Assembly (NCBI GenBank): GCA_041392835.1
Contig: JAWKLF010000007.1
Span: 1 to 64,000 of the forward strand
DNA length: 64,000 nucleotides
Reading direction: 5' to 3'
Source: OLB11 sp041392835
GTDB taxonomy: Bacteria; Bacteroidota; Bacteroidia; Chitinophagales; Chitinophagaceae
The notes below the pieces were generated by a model. It had not been told where the DNA came from. It was given only the letters and a program-made list of their open reading frames with translations, and did not search any database. The position numbers and the translations under genes were made by a program. This document shows, piece after piece, positions 54,172 through 61,997 of this stretch. The number at the start of each line of letters is the position of its first letter. Positions within the stretch are counted from its first letter, which is position 1.

Positions 54172-54437
54172 AAAGCTTTTTTCAATAATGTATTTATTAC
54201 ATCTAACTCCATCGCTAAATTGGCATACATACGCTTTAAACGGAGCATTCTCCTCTTCCAACTCTTTGACCCGTTTAAGTTCGCTTCTGCATCCATACCT
54301 CCATAGCGCTGACGCCATTTGTAAAACGTTGCCTTACTTACGCCATGTTCTCTGGATATATCCTCTACTGACTTGCCAGTATCAAATTCCTTTAGAATAG
54401 AGGCAATCTGATTGTGATTAAATTTACTTTTCTTCAT
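54159..54437 (-). pseudogene. IS3-family transposase OrfA, partly frameshifted
   Basis: The first 47 residues are a typical OrfA helix-turn-helix (MKKSKFNHNQIASILKEF, ISREHGVSKATFYKWRQRYG). After GGMDAE the expected SELKRVKELEEEN segment lies in the other frame. The leucine-rich KRMYANLAMELDVINTLLKK then returns to this one. Two compensating shifts therefore interrupt the middle. OrfA normally reaches OrfB by programmed -1 slippage. Confidence 0.8.
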
Positions 54438-54475
54438 TGTATTACGATTTTAAAATTAACAAATTTTGTCTACTT

Positions 54476-54757
54476 TTAAAACGTACTATTTTTGGGGGAG
54501 CTTACAATACCATCTTGCTCTCGAGCTTCTTTTCTCATCAAATCCATAAACTCATCTACAGTTAAATGATCATAATTTTCTTCTTCTGGTTGATGAACTT
54601 TTTGTATTCTGGCTTTGTTATCAATAGAAAAAATATTGGATGATTCCATTTTTACACCATCCTTTTCTAATAATCGATTAATAAATAATAACAGCTCGGC
54701 ATTGGAGCATTTTTGAATTTTTTCAGAAATTCCTTCTTTTTGAATTGTTGTAAGCAT
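54476..54757 (-). CDS. Small protein of unknown function, 3' end altered by the IS insertion
   Basis: I do not recognise this 93-residue protein. It starts MLTTIQKEGISEKIQKCSNA and contains an acidic helix near the end (YDHLTVDEFMDLMRKEARE). The size and charge resemble antitoxins, but no toxin gene is beside it, so this is weak inference. The IS begins within its last codons. The original frame would have read GAT GGT ATT ATA TAG (Asp-Gly-Ile-Ile-stop). It now runs on into the IS as IVSSPKNSTF before stopping. The body of the protein is unaffected. One perfect DnaA box lies 12 bases upstream of the start. Confidence 0.6.
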   Translation of the reverse strand: MLTTIQKEGISEKIQKCSNAELLLFINRLLEKDGVKMESSNIFSIDNKARIQKVHQPEEENYDHLTVDEFMDLMRKEAREQDGIVSSPKNSTF

Positions 54758-54768
54758 AATTACATTAT

Positions 54769-54916
54769 TTATCCACAAAAATACAAACGTTATTAACAAT
54801 TTGTATAAAATTTATAATATATTATAAAAAAAATACAATTGATAATCAATTAATTAGTAGTTATTAAGTTATTAGTTAATAAAATAATATAAATAAATTA
54901 TATTTAATTATCCACA
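54769..54916 (+). other. AT-rich spacer bounded by two perfect DnaA boxes (origin-like)
   Basis: TTATCCACA occurs exactly at 54769-54777 and 54908-54916 in the same direction. Between them are about 130 bases made almost only of A and T, with repeats of TTAATTA/ATTAGT type. This resembles a replication origin unwinding region or a DnaA-titration/regulatory site. There is no dnaA gene nearby and no change of coding strand typical of an origin, so its role is unproven. Confidence 0.45.
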
Positions 54917-54957
54917 AATACTTTTTCCTTAAAAAGGATCAACGACTCATTATGTTT

Positions 54958-55623
54958 CTATTTTCCTTTTATTACAACGACAATTTCTCCTTTTGGAGTA
55001 TGCTTTTCATAATATGTTTTCACTTCATTAATTGTTCCCAATCGATGCTCTTCATAAAATTTTGTCATTTCTCTACATACACAAACCAATCTATTTTCAG
55101 GCAGATACTTTAGCAACTCAGCCAATGTTTTAACTAATCGCAATGGGCTTTCATAAAACACAATAGCTCTTTCTTCCTCTATCCAAGAAGTAAATAGCGT
55201 GTGTCGTCCTTTTTTTAATGGCAAAAAACCCTCATAGATAAATCTATTAATCGGAAAGCCACTAACTACTAAGGAGGGAACAAAGGCAGTAGCGCCTGGC
55301 AAGCATTCCACCGGAATATCATGTTGCAAACATGCACGCACAAGTAAAAAACCTGGATCAGAAATTGCGGGAGTGCCGGCATCTGTAATCAATGCAAAGT
55401 GTTTACCACTTTTTATTTCTTCAGTCAAACTTTCTACTATCTTATGTTCATTGTGCTGATGGTAGCTTTTCAATGGTTTTTGTATCTGATAATGCTTCAA
55501 TAAAATAGAAGAAGTTCGAGTGTCTTCGGCCAATATAACATCAACAGACTGCAATATATCTAATGCTCTTAAAGTAATGTCTTTTAAATTCCCTATCGGT
55601 GTGGGTACAAGCGTTAGTTTCAT
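54958..55623 (-). CDS. rsmI: 16S rRNA (cytidine-1402-2'-O)-methyltransferase
   Basis: RsmI methylates C1402 of 16S rRNA in the decoding centre. The N-terminal signature is LTLVPTPIGNLKDITLRALD. AEDTRTSSILLKHY and the SAM-binding ALITDAGTPAISDPGFLLV follow, and PGATAFVPSLVVSG is the family's third motif. At 221 residues it is shorter than the 280-residue E. coli protein, and the lost part is the C-terminal extension. Start and end are clear. It diverges from the rel gene. Confidence 0.95.
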   Translation of the reverse strand: MKLTLVPTPIGNLKDITLRALDILQSVDVILAEDTRTSSILLKHYQIQKPLKSYHQHNEHKIVESLTEEIKSGKHFALITDAGTPAISDPGFLLVRACLQHDIPVECLPGATAFVPSLVVSGFPINRFIYEGFLPLKKGRHTLFTSWIEEERAIVFYESPLRLVKTLAELLKYLPENRLVCVCREMTKFYEEHRLGTINEVKTYYEKHTPKGEIVVVIKGK

Positions 55624-55691
55624 GCGTTCTGTTTTTTTATTCGTAGCGTCAAAAAATTCTTGGCTAAAAATAATGTAATTTTACAATACAG

Positions 55692-57923
55692 ATGACTACA
55701 ATAGCTACATATAATTTAAATGAAGAAGAAGAAAAAAAGCTGATACTAAGAGAATATCGTGGTCTTATGCGTAGTTTAAAACTACGCCTCAAAAAAGGAG
55801 ATAAAAAATTAGTACGCAGAGCTTTTGAACTTGCTGTAGATGCACACAAGCATATGCGTCGAAAATCGGGCGAACCCTATATACTACACCCTATTGCTGT
55901 AGCAAAAATTACTGTAGAGGAAATAGGATTAGGAGTAACCTCTGTAATTTGTGCATTACTCCATGACACCGTTGAAGACACCGAAGTAACGCTCAATGAA
56001 ATTGAAATGGAATTTGGCACTTCTTGTTCTAAAATTGTAGATGGACTAACTAAAATTTCTTCAGTAGTAGAATCCGCCAACTCAACAGCCCAAGCCGAAA
56101 ATTTTAAAAAAATATTATTGACACTTGGCGAAGACCCTCGCGTTATTTTGATAAAATTGGCAGATAGATTGCACAATATGCGCACATTGGAAAGCATGCG
56201 ACGTGAAAAACAAATGAAAATTTCGAGTGAAACGACCTATATATATGCACCTCTTGCACATCGTTTAGGGCTTTATGAAATCAAATCCGAATTAGAAGAT
56301 TTGAGTATGCGTTATATGGAAACGGATATATATAATGAAATCAATACAAAACTAACGAATACAAAACGTGAGCGTACTCGCTATATCAATGAGTTTATCA
56401 AACCTATCAAAAAGGTATTAGAGTTTCAAGGTTTTAAATTTGAAATTTATGGTAGGCCAAAATCTATTTCTTCTATTTGGAATAAAATCAAAACAAAAAA
56501 TGTAAGTTTTGAAGATGTATACGACTTGTTTGCCATTCGAATCATATTGGATACAGACGATGAAAAAGCAGATTGTTGGCGTGTATTTTCTTTGATTACA
56601 AATGAATATCACCATAGCACCGAGCGTTTACGAGATTGGATTAGCAACCCCAAAAGCAATGGCTATGAAGCATTACATACAACCGTTATGGGACCCGGAG
56701 GGCGCTGGGTAGAAGTGCAAATACGCTCAAAAAGAATGAATGAAATAGCCGAAAAAGGTTTGGCAGCTCATTGGCGATACAAAGATGGCAGTACCAATGA
56801 ATCTAAACTAGATGAATGGCTCAAACATATTCGTGAAATTCTTCAAAACTCAGATGACAATGCAATAGACTTTTTTAAAGTTCTAAAAAAAGATTTAATA
56901 CCCGACGAAATCTATGTGTACACACCCAAAGGCGATTTGAAAGTATTACCAAAAGGTTCTACAGCTCTTGATTTTGCTTTTGATGTACACTCTGAATTGG
57001 GAAAAAACTGTATAGGTGCTAAAGTAAATTATAAATTAGTATCTCTCAATCATGAGTTAAAAAATGCTGACCAAATAGAAATCATTACATCCAAAAAACA
57101 AAAACCAACCGAAGATTGGTTAAATTTTGTTGTTACAGCCAAAGCTCGTTCTCGTATTAAGTATTACCTCAAAGAAGAAAAACGCTTGATAGCATTAGAG
57201 GGTAAAGAAATTTTAAGTAGAAAATTAAATCACCTAAAAGTAACTGTTAACAACGCCAATATTCATGAAATAGCAAACTACTACAAATACCCATCGCCAA
57301 CAGATTTGATGTACGATATAGCTATAAACAAATTTGATTTAAAAAAATTGAACAACTTTTCAGTTGTAAAAAACAATATCGTAGCACCAACAACTTCTAT
57401 AGAAAGCACTCCTTATATATTTGATGACAAACAAGACGAACTCAATAAAAAAATAAATTCCAAGGATTTTGAATTGGTACTTTTTGGCGATAGCACCGAT
57501 AAAATAGATTATAAAATTGCAAATTGTTGTAAGCCTTTGCCAGGCGATGATGTATTTGGTTTTATTACAAGCAGCGAAGGCCTCAAGGTACATCGCACTT
57601 CTTGTCCCAATGCTGCTTCACTCTTAGCTAATTATGGTCATAGAGTAATCAAAGCACGCTGGGCAAAAAATAGTAGTGTAAGTTTCTTAACCGGAATTCT
57701 CATTAATGGATTAGACGATGTGGGTGTAATCAATAAAATTACAAACATTATTTCTGGCGATTTAAAAATCAATATGAGAAGCATTAGTATAGATTCAAAA
57801 GATGGCATATTTGAAGGCACCATCATGGTTTATGTAAATCACAAAAACGACTTAGACCAACTTTGTCAACAACTTGAAGCCTTAAACGGCATCAACAAAG
57901 TAACACGATTAGAACAGCAATAG
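55692..57923 (+). CDS. rel: Bifunctional (p)ppGpp synthetase/hydrolase (RelA/SpoT homologue)
   Basis: This enzyme sets the stringent-response alarmone level. The hydrolase HD domain is intact (residues about 50-200, with YILHPIAVAKI and LLHDTVEDTEV). The synthetase domain follows at about 240-370 (GRPKSISSIWNKIKTK, NGYEALHTTVMGPGGRWVEV). The TGS domain is at about 410-470 (YVYTPKGDLKVLPKGSTALD). A conserved-cysteine region (ANCCKPLPGDDVFG) and a C-terminal ACT domain (GVINKITNIISGDLKINMRS) complete it. The 743-residue length is full. Both activities should be present. It is divergent from rsmI with a spacing of 68 bases. Confidence 0.96.
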   Translation: MTTIATYNLNEEEEKKLILREYRGLMRSLKLRLKKGDKKLVRRAFELAVDAHKHMRRKSGEPYILHPIAVAKITVEEIGLGVTSVICALLHDTVEDTEVTLNEIEMEFGTSCSKIVDGLTKISSVVESANSTAQAENFKKILLTLGEDPRVILIKLADRLHNMRTLESMRREKQMKISSETTYIYAPLAHRLGLYEIKSELEDLSMRYMETDIYNEINTKLTNTKRERTRYINEFIKPIKKVLEFQGFKFEIYGRPKSISSIWNKIKTKNVSFEDVYDLFAIRIILDTDDEKADCWRVFSLITNEYHHSTERLRDWISNPKSNGYEALHTTVMGPGGRWVEVQIRSKRMNEIAEKGLAAHWRYKDGSTNESKLDEWLKHIREILQNSDDNAIDFFKVLKKDLIPDEIYVYTPKGDLKVLPKGSTALDFAFDVHSELGKNCIGAKVNYKLVSLNHELKNADQIEIITSKKQKPTEDWLNFVVTAKARSRIKYYLKEEKRLIALEGKEILSRKLNHLKVTVNNANIHEIANYYKYPSPTDLMYDIAINKFDLKKLNNFSVVKNNIVAPTTSIESTPYIFDDKQDELNKKINSKDFELVLFGDSTDKIDYKIANCCKPLPGDDVFGFITSSEGLKVHRTSCPNAASLLANYGHRVIKARWAKNSSVSFLTGILINGLDDVGVINKITNIISGDLKINMRSISIDSKDGIFEGTIMVYVNHKNDLDQLCQQLEALNGINKVTRLEQQ

Positions 57924-57983
57924 TGTATCTATATAATTAGTTTATTTTTAGAGATATAAACAGTGTAAGTTGCATATCATTAT

Positions 57984-58080
57984 CTTTTTCCCAGCTATGT
58001 CTCCGTTTCGGGACACTGCGCTTCGATTCTTGATTGATAATTAGAAACATTCACTTTTCATTTTACATCAAAATAAATAT
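57984..58080 (+). repeat. 97-bp direct repeat, left copy
   Basis: The block from CTTTTTCCCAGC to ATAAATAT contains TGTCTCCGTTTCGGGA, GCGCTTCGATTC and TGATTGATAATT. It recurs at 58617-58714 with about 85-90 percent identity and one single-base indel. It bounds the orphan gene at 58183-58602 on its downstream side. Confidence 0.85.
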
Positions 58081-58182
58081 CTTTCATCCGCATTATATGT
58101 GTAATCTCATAATGAATTTTCCCTTTCCATCGCCAGTGTTTGTGCTTATTCTTAAGCGAGTGGAGTGCATTTCACTGTGGCA

Positions 58183-58602
58183 TTATTTAATTTCTATCCT
58201 TCCTGTATATAAAGGAGGCTTATCTTCGGGACATTCAATTTCGGGAATTTTTAACCAACCACTATCTGGAACAGATGACGGTGTTACACAATAGGGAACT
58301 TTTTTATCATAAAGAATATTGCAGATACTTGGATTATTAGGAACAAACTTACAATAATAGTAAAGCTTAATTTTACTTCTTATTATTTTAATTCCTTGTT
58401 CATAATATCTTCCATTATAGAAAAATTTATAATAATCAGAACCCCCTTGCCTTCCACCAGAAGTAGATCCCTTATAGATAGCAACCGTATATTTACCTGA
58501 AATATTTAGTAATACATTTTTATACATCACAAAACAAAACGTTGAAATAATTAGTGTGAACAAAATAATGTATCTTATTTGCTTTTCTCTTTTACCAATC
58601 AT
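58183..58602 (-). CDS. Small membrane-anchored protein of unknown function between two direct repeats
   Basis: I do not recognise a family. The 139-residue protein starts MIGKREKQIRYIILFTLIIS, with one membrane helix at about residues 10-30. The rest is extracytoplasmic and Tyr/Gly-rich (GSTSGGRQGGSDYYKFFYNG) with four cysteines towards the C-terminus. It is an isolated gene between 97-bp direct repeats, with no operon partner and no clear promoter. The repeats make recent insertion or duplication of this block possible. Confidence 0.6.
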   Translation of the reverse strand: MIGKREKQIRYIILFTLIISTFCFVMYKNVLLNISGKYTVAIYKGSTSGGRQGGSDYYKFFYNGRYYEQGIKIIRSKIKLYYYCKFVPNNPSICNILYDKKVPYCVTPSSVPDSGWLKIPEIECPEDKPPLYTGRIEIK

Positions 58603-58616
58603 ATACTACTTTACTA

Positions 58617-58714
58617 CTTTTTCCCCGCCCTGTCTCCGTTTCGGGATACAGCGCTTCGATTCCTGATTGATAATTTTAAAACATTCACTTTTCATTTTAT
58701 ATCAAAATTAATAT
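58617..58714 (+). repeat. 97-bp direct repeat, right copy
   Basis: This is the partner of 57984-58080 in the same orientation, one base longer. It begins 14 bases upstream of the orphan gene's start codon. Confidence 0.85.
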
Positions 58715-58737
58715 TTTTAAATTGTAATATACCAAAA

Positions 58738-58766
58738 TGATTTGTGTTGCAGGCAAAATCTTATAC
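58738..58766 (+). repeat. Short dispersed repeat, copy 2 (related to 52152-52178)
   Basis: TGATTTGTGTTGCAGGCAAA followed by ATCTTATA matches the copy after ppk1. Both copies are followed by small hairpins and a GATATCGG/ATATCGG-type motif about 60 bases later. Confidence 0.55.
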
Positions 58767-58783
58767 CGATTATACTATTGTAA

Positions 58784-58866
58784 CAGACCAAAAAAATGGT
58801 CTGAATCCCGAATACTCGGGATAATATCGGCATAAACCACTCTAAAAATTGGTCTGAAACCAATTT
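58784..58866 (+). other. Three consecutive small hairpins
   Basis: CAGACCA/TGGTCTG (58784-58803), ATCCCGA/TCGGGAT (58805-58822) and AAATTGGT/ACCAATTT (58846-58866) each form a perfect stem of 7-8 bp with a short loop. They lie just past the second short repeat and are not followed by T runs, so they are not ordinary terminators. Confidence 0.5.
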
Positions 58867-58919
58867 AAGACTGGTATTAATTCGGTAAAATATTTTTTTT
58901 ATGTCAATTATTTATCGTA

Positions 58920-58931
58920 ATATTGCAATAT
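58920..58931 (+). promoter_or_regulatory. Probable ArsR operator
   Basis: ATATTGCAATAT is a perfect 12-base palindrome ending 12 bases before the arsR start. It fits the AT-rich imperfect palindromes bound by ArsR/SmtB repressors, so autoregulation is likely. Confidence 0.6.
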
Positions 58932-58943
58932 ACAAATGACAAA

Positions 58944-59276
58944 ATGGGTATTAGCAAAACAACGCACTATAGTAAAAAGCAAAATGATATAGCAATCATA
59001 GCTAAAGCTATGGGGCATCCAGCAAGGTTAGCAATCATAGAATATTTAATAAAAGTAGATGCTTGTATTTGTGGAGACATCGTAAATGCTCTCCCATTAG
59101 CCCAAGCTACTATTTCACAGCATTTAAAAGAATTAAAAAATGCTCATATCATACAAGGTAATATAGAAGGTAATGCTATTTGCTATTGCATCAATAAATC
59201 AACTATTGAAAAATATAAAAAATATATAGATACTATATCTTCAAAAATAAATTCACCATTAGAAACGTGCTGTTAA
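58944..59276 (+). CDS. arsR: ArsR-family metalloid-responsive repressor
   Basis: This winged-helix repressor is released by arsenite or antimonite. The start MGISKTTHYSKK at 58944 is preferred over an upstream TTG. The core is AIIAKAMGHPARLAIIEYLI, and the recognition helix is LAQATISQHLKELKNAHIIQ. The metalloid site is the cysteine pair CICGD in the third helix, with two further cysteines at the end (LETCC). The next gene, arsM, follows 11 bases later. Confidence 0.92.
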   Translation: MGISKTTHYSKKQNDIAIIAKAMGHPARLAIIEYLIKVDACICGDIVNALPLAQATISQHLKELKNAHIIQGNIEGNAICYCINKSTIEKYKKYIDTISSKINSPLETCC

Positions 59277-59287
59277 AAAAAAATACT

Positions 59288-60118
59288 ATGAACAACAACG
59301 AACAAATTAAAGAAATGGTAAAGCAAAAATACAGTGAAATAGCTTTACAAGACAACGACACCAACGCTACCTCATGCTGTGGAAGCGGTGGATGTAGTAC
59401 AGAAGTGTACAACATCATGAGTGATGAATATGATCAAGTAGAAGGATATAATCCGGATGCCGATTTAAAATTAGGCTGTGGCTTACCTACAGCATTTGCA
59501 AAAATAAAACCGGGTCAAGTAGTTGTAGATTTGGGTAGTGGCGCAGGCAATGACTGCTTTGTAGCCCGACATGAAGTTGGAGAATCAGGCAAAGTTATCG
59601 GCATAGACTTTACTGAAGCTATGATACAAAAAGCTCGACAAAATGCCGAAAAACTACAATACAACAATGTAGAATTTAGACTCGGAGACATAGAACAGAT
59701 GCCTATCACCTCTTGCTCTACCGATGTAGTAGTAAGTAATTGCGTAATGAATTTAGTACCCAATAAGCAAAAAGCATTTAAAGAGGTTTATAGAATATTA
59801 AAAGAAGGAGGACATTTTAGTATTTCTGATATTGTACTAACAGGCAATTTGCCCGACAAAATAAAAAATGCAGCAGAAATGTATGCAGGCTGCGTAGCCA
59901 GTGCTATACAAAAAGATGAATACTTACAAATTATAAAAGAAGCAGGCTTTCAACATATTACTCTTCAAAAAGAGAAAGCTATTATTATACCAAATGATAT
60001 TCTTTCAAATTATTTAAACGAAGAAGAAATCAATTTTTACAATTCGAATAAAAATATAATTATTAGCATTACTGTCTATGCCGAAAAACAAGCAAGTAAT
60101 ATTCCATGTTGTCAATAA
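59288..60118 (+). CDS. arsM: Arsenite S-adenosylmethionine methyltransferase
   Basis: ArsM methylates arsenite to volatile or less toxic methylated forms. The start MNNNEQIKEMVKQKYSEIAL is used because the ATG at 59288 precedes the family's usual beginning. A cysteine-rich N-terminus (SCCGSGGCS) comes first. The SAM motif is VVDLGSGAGNDCFVA. The arsenic-binding cysteines are in LKLGCGLP, VVSNCVMNLVP and MYAGCVASA, and the protein ends with CCQ. The 276-residue length is normal. It is coupled to arsR. Confidence 0.95.
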   Translation: MNNNEQIKEMVKQKYSEIALQDNDTNATSCCGSGGCSTEVYNIMSDEYDQVEGYNPDADLKLGCGLPTAFAKIKPGQVVVDLGSGAGNDCFVARHEVGESGKVIGIDFTEAMIQKARQNAEKLQYNNVEFRLGDIEQMPITSCSTDVVVSNCVMNLVPNKQKAFKEVYRILKEGGHFSISDIVLTGNLPDKIKNAAEMYAGCVASAIQKDEYLQIIKEAGFQHITLQKEKAIIIPNDILSNYLNEEEINFYNSNKNIIISITVYAEKQASNIPCCQ

Positions 60119-60231
60119 TTTCGTAATTCTTACTTACATGATATAGCAATGTTCGATTAAGATTTTTTTAGTATCACATCTAAAAAAATACTTCGCTTCT
60201 ATTTTAGATTTTTTTTTCAAAGGCATTCCGT

Positions 60232-60239
60232 TACCTTTG
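60232..60239 (+). promoter_or_regulatory. -7 box (TACCTTTG) before icd
   Basis: TACCTTTG, then CGCCAC, lies 14 bases before the icd ATG. It is identical to the fusA box and its CGCC context. Confidence 0.6.
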
Positions 60240-60252
60240 CGCCACAAAAAAA

Positions 60253-61527
60253 ATGAGTATGAATTGCGAAAAAATAACGATGAAAAATGGCAAATTACAA
60301 GTGCCAAATTTCCCTATTATACCTTTTATACAAGGCGATGGTATAGGACCCGACATTTGGAAAGCCAGTGTCCGTGTTTTTGATGCAGCTATTGAAAAAG
60401 CATATAAAGGCGAACGCAAAATATGCTGGAAAGAAGTTTTAGCTGGCGAAAGAGCATTTAAAGAATCTGGTGCTTGGATGCCCGACGAAACAATGCAAGC
60501 TTTCAAAGATTATTTAATTTCTATCAAAGGGCCATTAACCACACCTGTGGGTGGTGGTATTAGAAGCCTCAATGTAGCCTTGCGACAAGAATTAGATTTA
60601 TATGTTTGTCTTCGACCCGTAAAATATTTCCAAGGAGTTCCTTCTCCTATGTGGCATCCCGAAAATGTCAATATGGTTATTTTTAGAGAAAACACAGAAG
60701 ACATTTACGCTGGTATTGAGTATATGGAAGGCACACCCGAAGCGCAAAAAATGCTCAAATTCTTAATCGAAGAAATGGGAGCCAAAAATATTCGTTTCCC
60801 TGAAACCTCATCCTTTGGCATTAAACCAGTAAGCAAAGATGGTAGTGAACGACTCATTCGAAGTGCTATTGAATACGCTATTACTAATCATATGCCTTCT
60901 GTGACTATAGTACATAAAGGTAACATTATGAAATTTACCGAAGGTGCTTTTAAAAATTGGGGCTATGAATTAGCAGAAAAAGAATTTGGCGATAAAGTAT
61001 ATACATGGAATCAATGGGAACAAACCAAAAAAGAAAGAGGAGAAGCCGTAGCCAATGAAGAAATGAAAGTAGCTGCAATAGGCGGACGAGTTATTATCAA
61101 AGATGCTATAGCAGACAATTTTTTACAACAAGCACTATTAGCCCCTCAAGAGTACAGTGTAATAGCCACACTAAATTTAAATGGCGATTATATAAGCGAT
61201 GCACTTGCAGCCCAAGTTGGCGGCATTGGCATAGCACCTGGTGCAAATATTAATTATCACACAGGGCATGCTGTATTTGAAGCTACACATGGCACAGCAC
61301 CACGCTTTGCCAATACCGATTCTATGAATCCCTCATCTGTTATTTTAAGCGGTGTAATGATGTTGGAATATATGGGCTGGCAAGAAGCCGCAGATTTAAT
61401 CAAATTTGCAGTTGGCAAGGCTATCCAAAGTAAAAAAGTAACTATAGATTTTCATAAGCTAATGGAAAAAGCTTCTTTGCTCAAAACAAGCGAATTTGCT
61501 ACTGAAATAATAGCTAACTTTTCTTAA
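60253..61527 (+). CDS. icd: Isocitrate dehydrogenase (NADP-type)
   Basis: This TCA-cycle enzyme oxidises isocitrate to 2-oxoglutarate. The substrate site is GGIRSLNVALRQELDLYVCLR, containing the serine that is phosphorylated in E. coli Icd and the binding arginines. The metal- and substrate-binding DAIADNFLQQ and the adenine-site HGTAPRFANT are present. The 424-residue length fits the bacterial homodimeric NADP enzyme. An ATG two codons later is a possible alternative start. I see no AceK kinase here. Codon use is GC-richer than average, as is common for a highly expressed gene. Confidence 0.96.
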   Translation: MSMNCEKITMKNGKLQVPNFPIIPFIQGDGIGPDIWKASVRVFDAAIEKAYKGERKICWKEVLAGERAFKESGAWMPDETMQAFKDYLISIKGPLTTPVGGGIRSLNVALRQELDLYVCLRPVKYFQGVPSPMWHPENVNMVIFRENTEDIYAGIEYMEGTPEAQKMLKFLIEEMGAKNIRFPETSSFGIKPVSKDGSERLIRSAIEYAITNHMPSVTIVHKGNIMKFTEGAFKNWGYELAEKEFGDKVYTWNQWEQTKKERGEAVANEEMKVAAIGGRVIIKDAIADNFLQQALLAPQEYSVIATLNLNGDYISDALAAQVGGIGIAPGANINYHTGHAVFEATHGTAPRFANTDSMNPSSVILSGVMMLEYMGWQEAADLIKFAVGKAIQSKKVTIDFHKLMEKASLLKTSEFATEIIANFS

Positions 61528-61555
61528 ACTAAGTATTGTTTTATGTACAATTAAG

Positions 61556-61582
61556 TTGACTTGGTTTTAGCAAGTATCTTTG
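61556..61582 (+). promoter_or_regulatory. Promoter before the HsdR-N-like gene
   Basis: A TTG (61556-61558) is followed 16 bases later by TATCTTTG (61575-61582), 10 bases before the ATG. The spacing is slightly short. Confidence 0.55.
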
Positions 61583-61592
61583 TGCTCTATTC

Positions 61593-61997
61593 ATGAATAC
61601 ATTAACACTAAAATCCGAACATGGAAAGCAATATGTATTTGATCCCATTCGGAAAAAATATTATTTATATACACCCGAAGAACATGTAAGGCAAATATTG
61701 CTTCACTATATGTTACATCACAAACAATATCCTAAAGTATTGATTTCTGTAGAGAAAAAAATTCAAGTCAATCAAAAATCAAAACGCTATGATATTATTG
61801 TATATAAAAATGATAAACCTTGGATGCTTGTAGAATGTAAGCAAGAAAATGAGCCTATTCAAACAGAAACTTGGCAACAAATACTATCTTATAATACGGT
61901 TATAAAAGCAGTTTTTCTTGTTGTATTTAATGGCGTTGATATGCTATGCTTTGACACCCAAACACAGGAGTACACACAAGATTTACCTAATTTTTAG
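61593..61997 (+). CDS. Stand-alone HsdR N-terminal-type (PD-(D/E)xK) nuclease domain
   Basis: The 134-residue protein resembles the N-terminal nuclease domain of type I restriction R subunits (HSDR_N_2). The nuclease motif is RYDIIVYKNDKPWMLVECKQ, giving the Asp and the ExK residues. YLYTPEEHVRQILLHYML leads into it, as in that family. There is no helicase, no methylase and no specificity subunit nearby. The domain is therefore an orphan, as is common in Bacteroidota, and its target is unknown. The 3' end overlaps rsmG by 11 bases tail to tail. Confidence 0.85.
   Translation: MNTLTLKSEHGKQYVFDPIRKKYYLYTPEEHVRQILLHYMLHHKQYPKVLISVEKKIQVNQKSKRYDIIVYKNDKPWMLVECKQENEPIQTETWQQILSYNTVIKAVFLVVFNGVDMLCFDTQTQEYTQDLPNF

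Larger units (their letters stand above)
53226..54506 (-). mobile_element. Decayed IS3-family (IS407-like) insertion sequence with intact ends
   Basis: The 1281-bp element has imperfect terminal inverted repeats of about 37 bp (left TGTAGGCTCCCC, right reading inward TGTAAGCTCCCC, both continuing to AAAAGTAGA). A perfect 4-bp target duplication ATAC flanks it (53222-53225 and 54507-54510). Four base pairs is the length typical of the IS407 group. The transposase frames on the minus strand are broken by several shifts, so the element is not autonomous. Confidence 0.9.
58603..58943. other. Structured intergenic region with repeats and hairpins
   Basis: This 341-base gap has no gene. It contains the right copy of the 97-bp repeat, the second copy of the short dispersed repeat, three small hairpins in a row and, at its end, the arsR operator. 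It probably holds decayed mobile or regulatory sequence. Confidence 0.6.

Noticed and set aside
54476..54757. Toxin-antitoxin pair
   Set aside because: The small acidic protein resembles an antitoxin in size only. No toxin gene lies on either side, even when the IS is removed.
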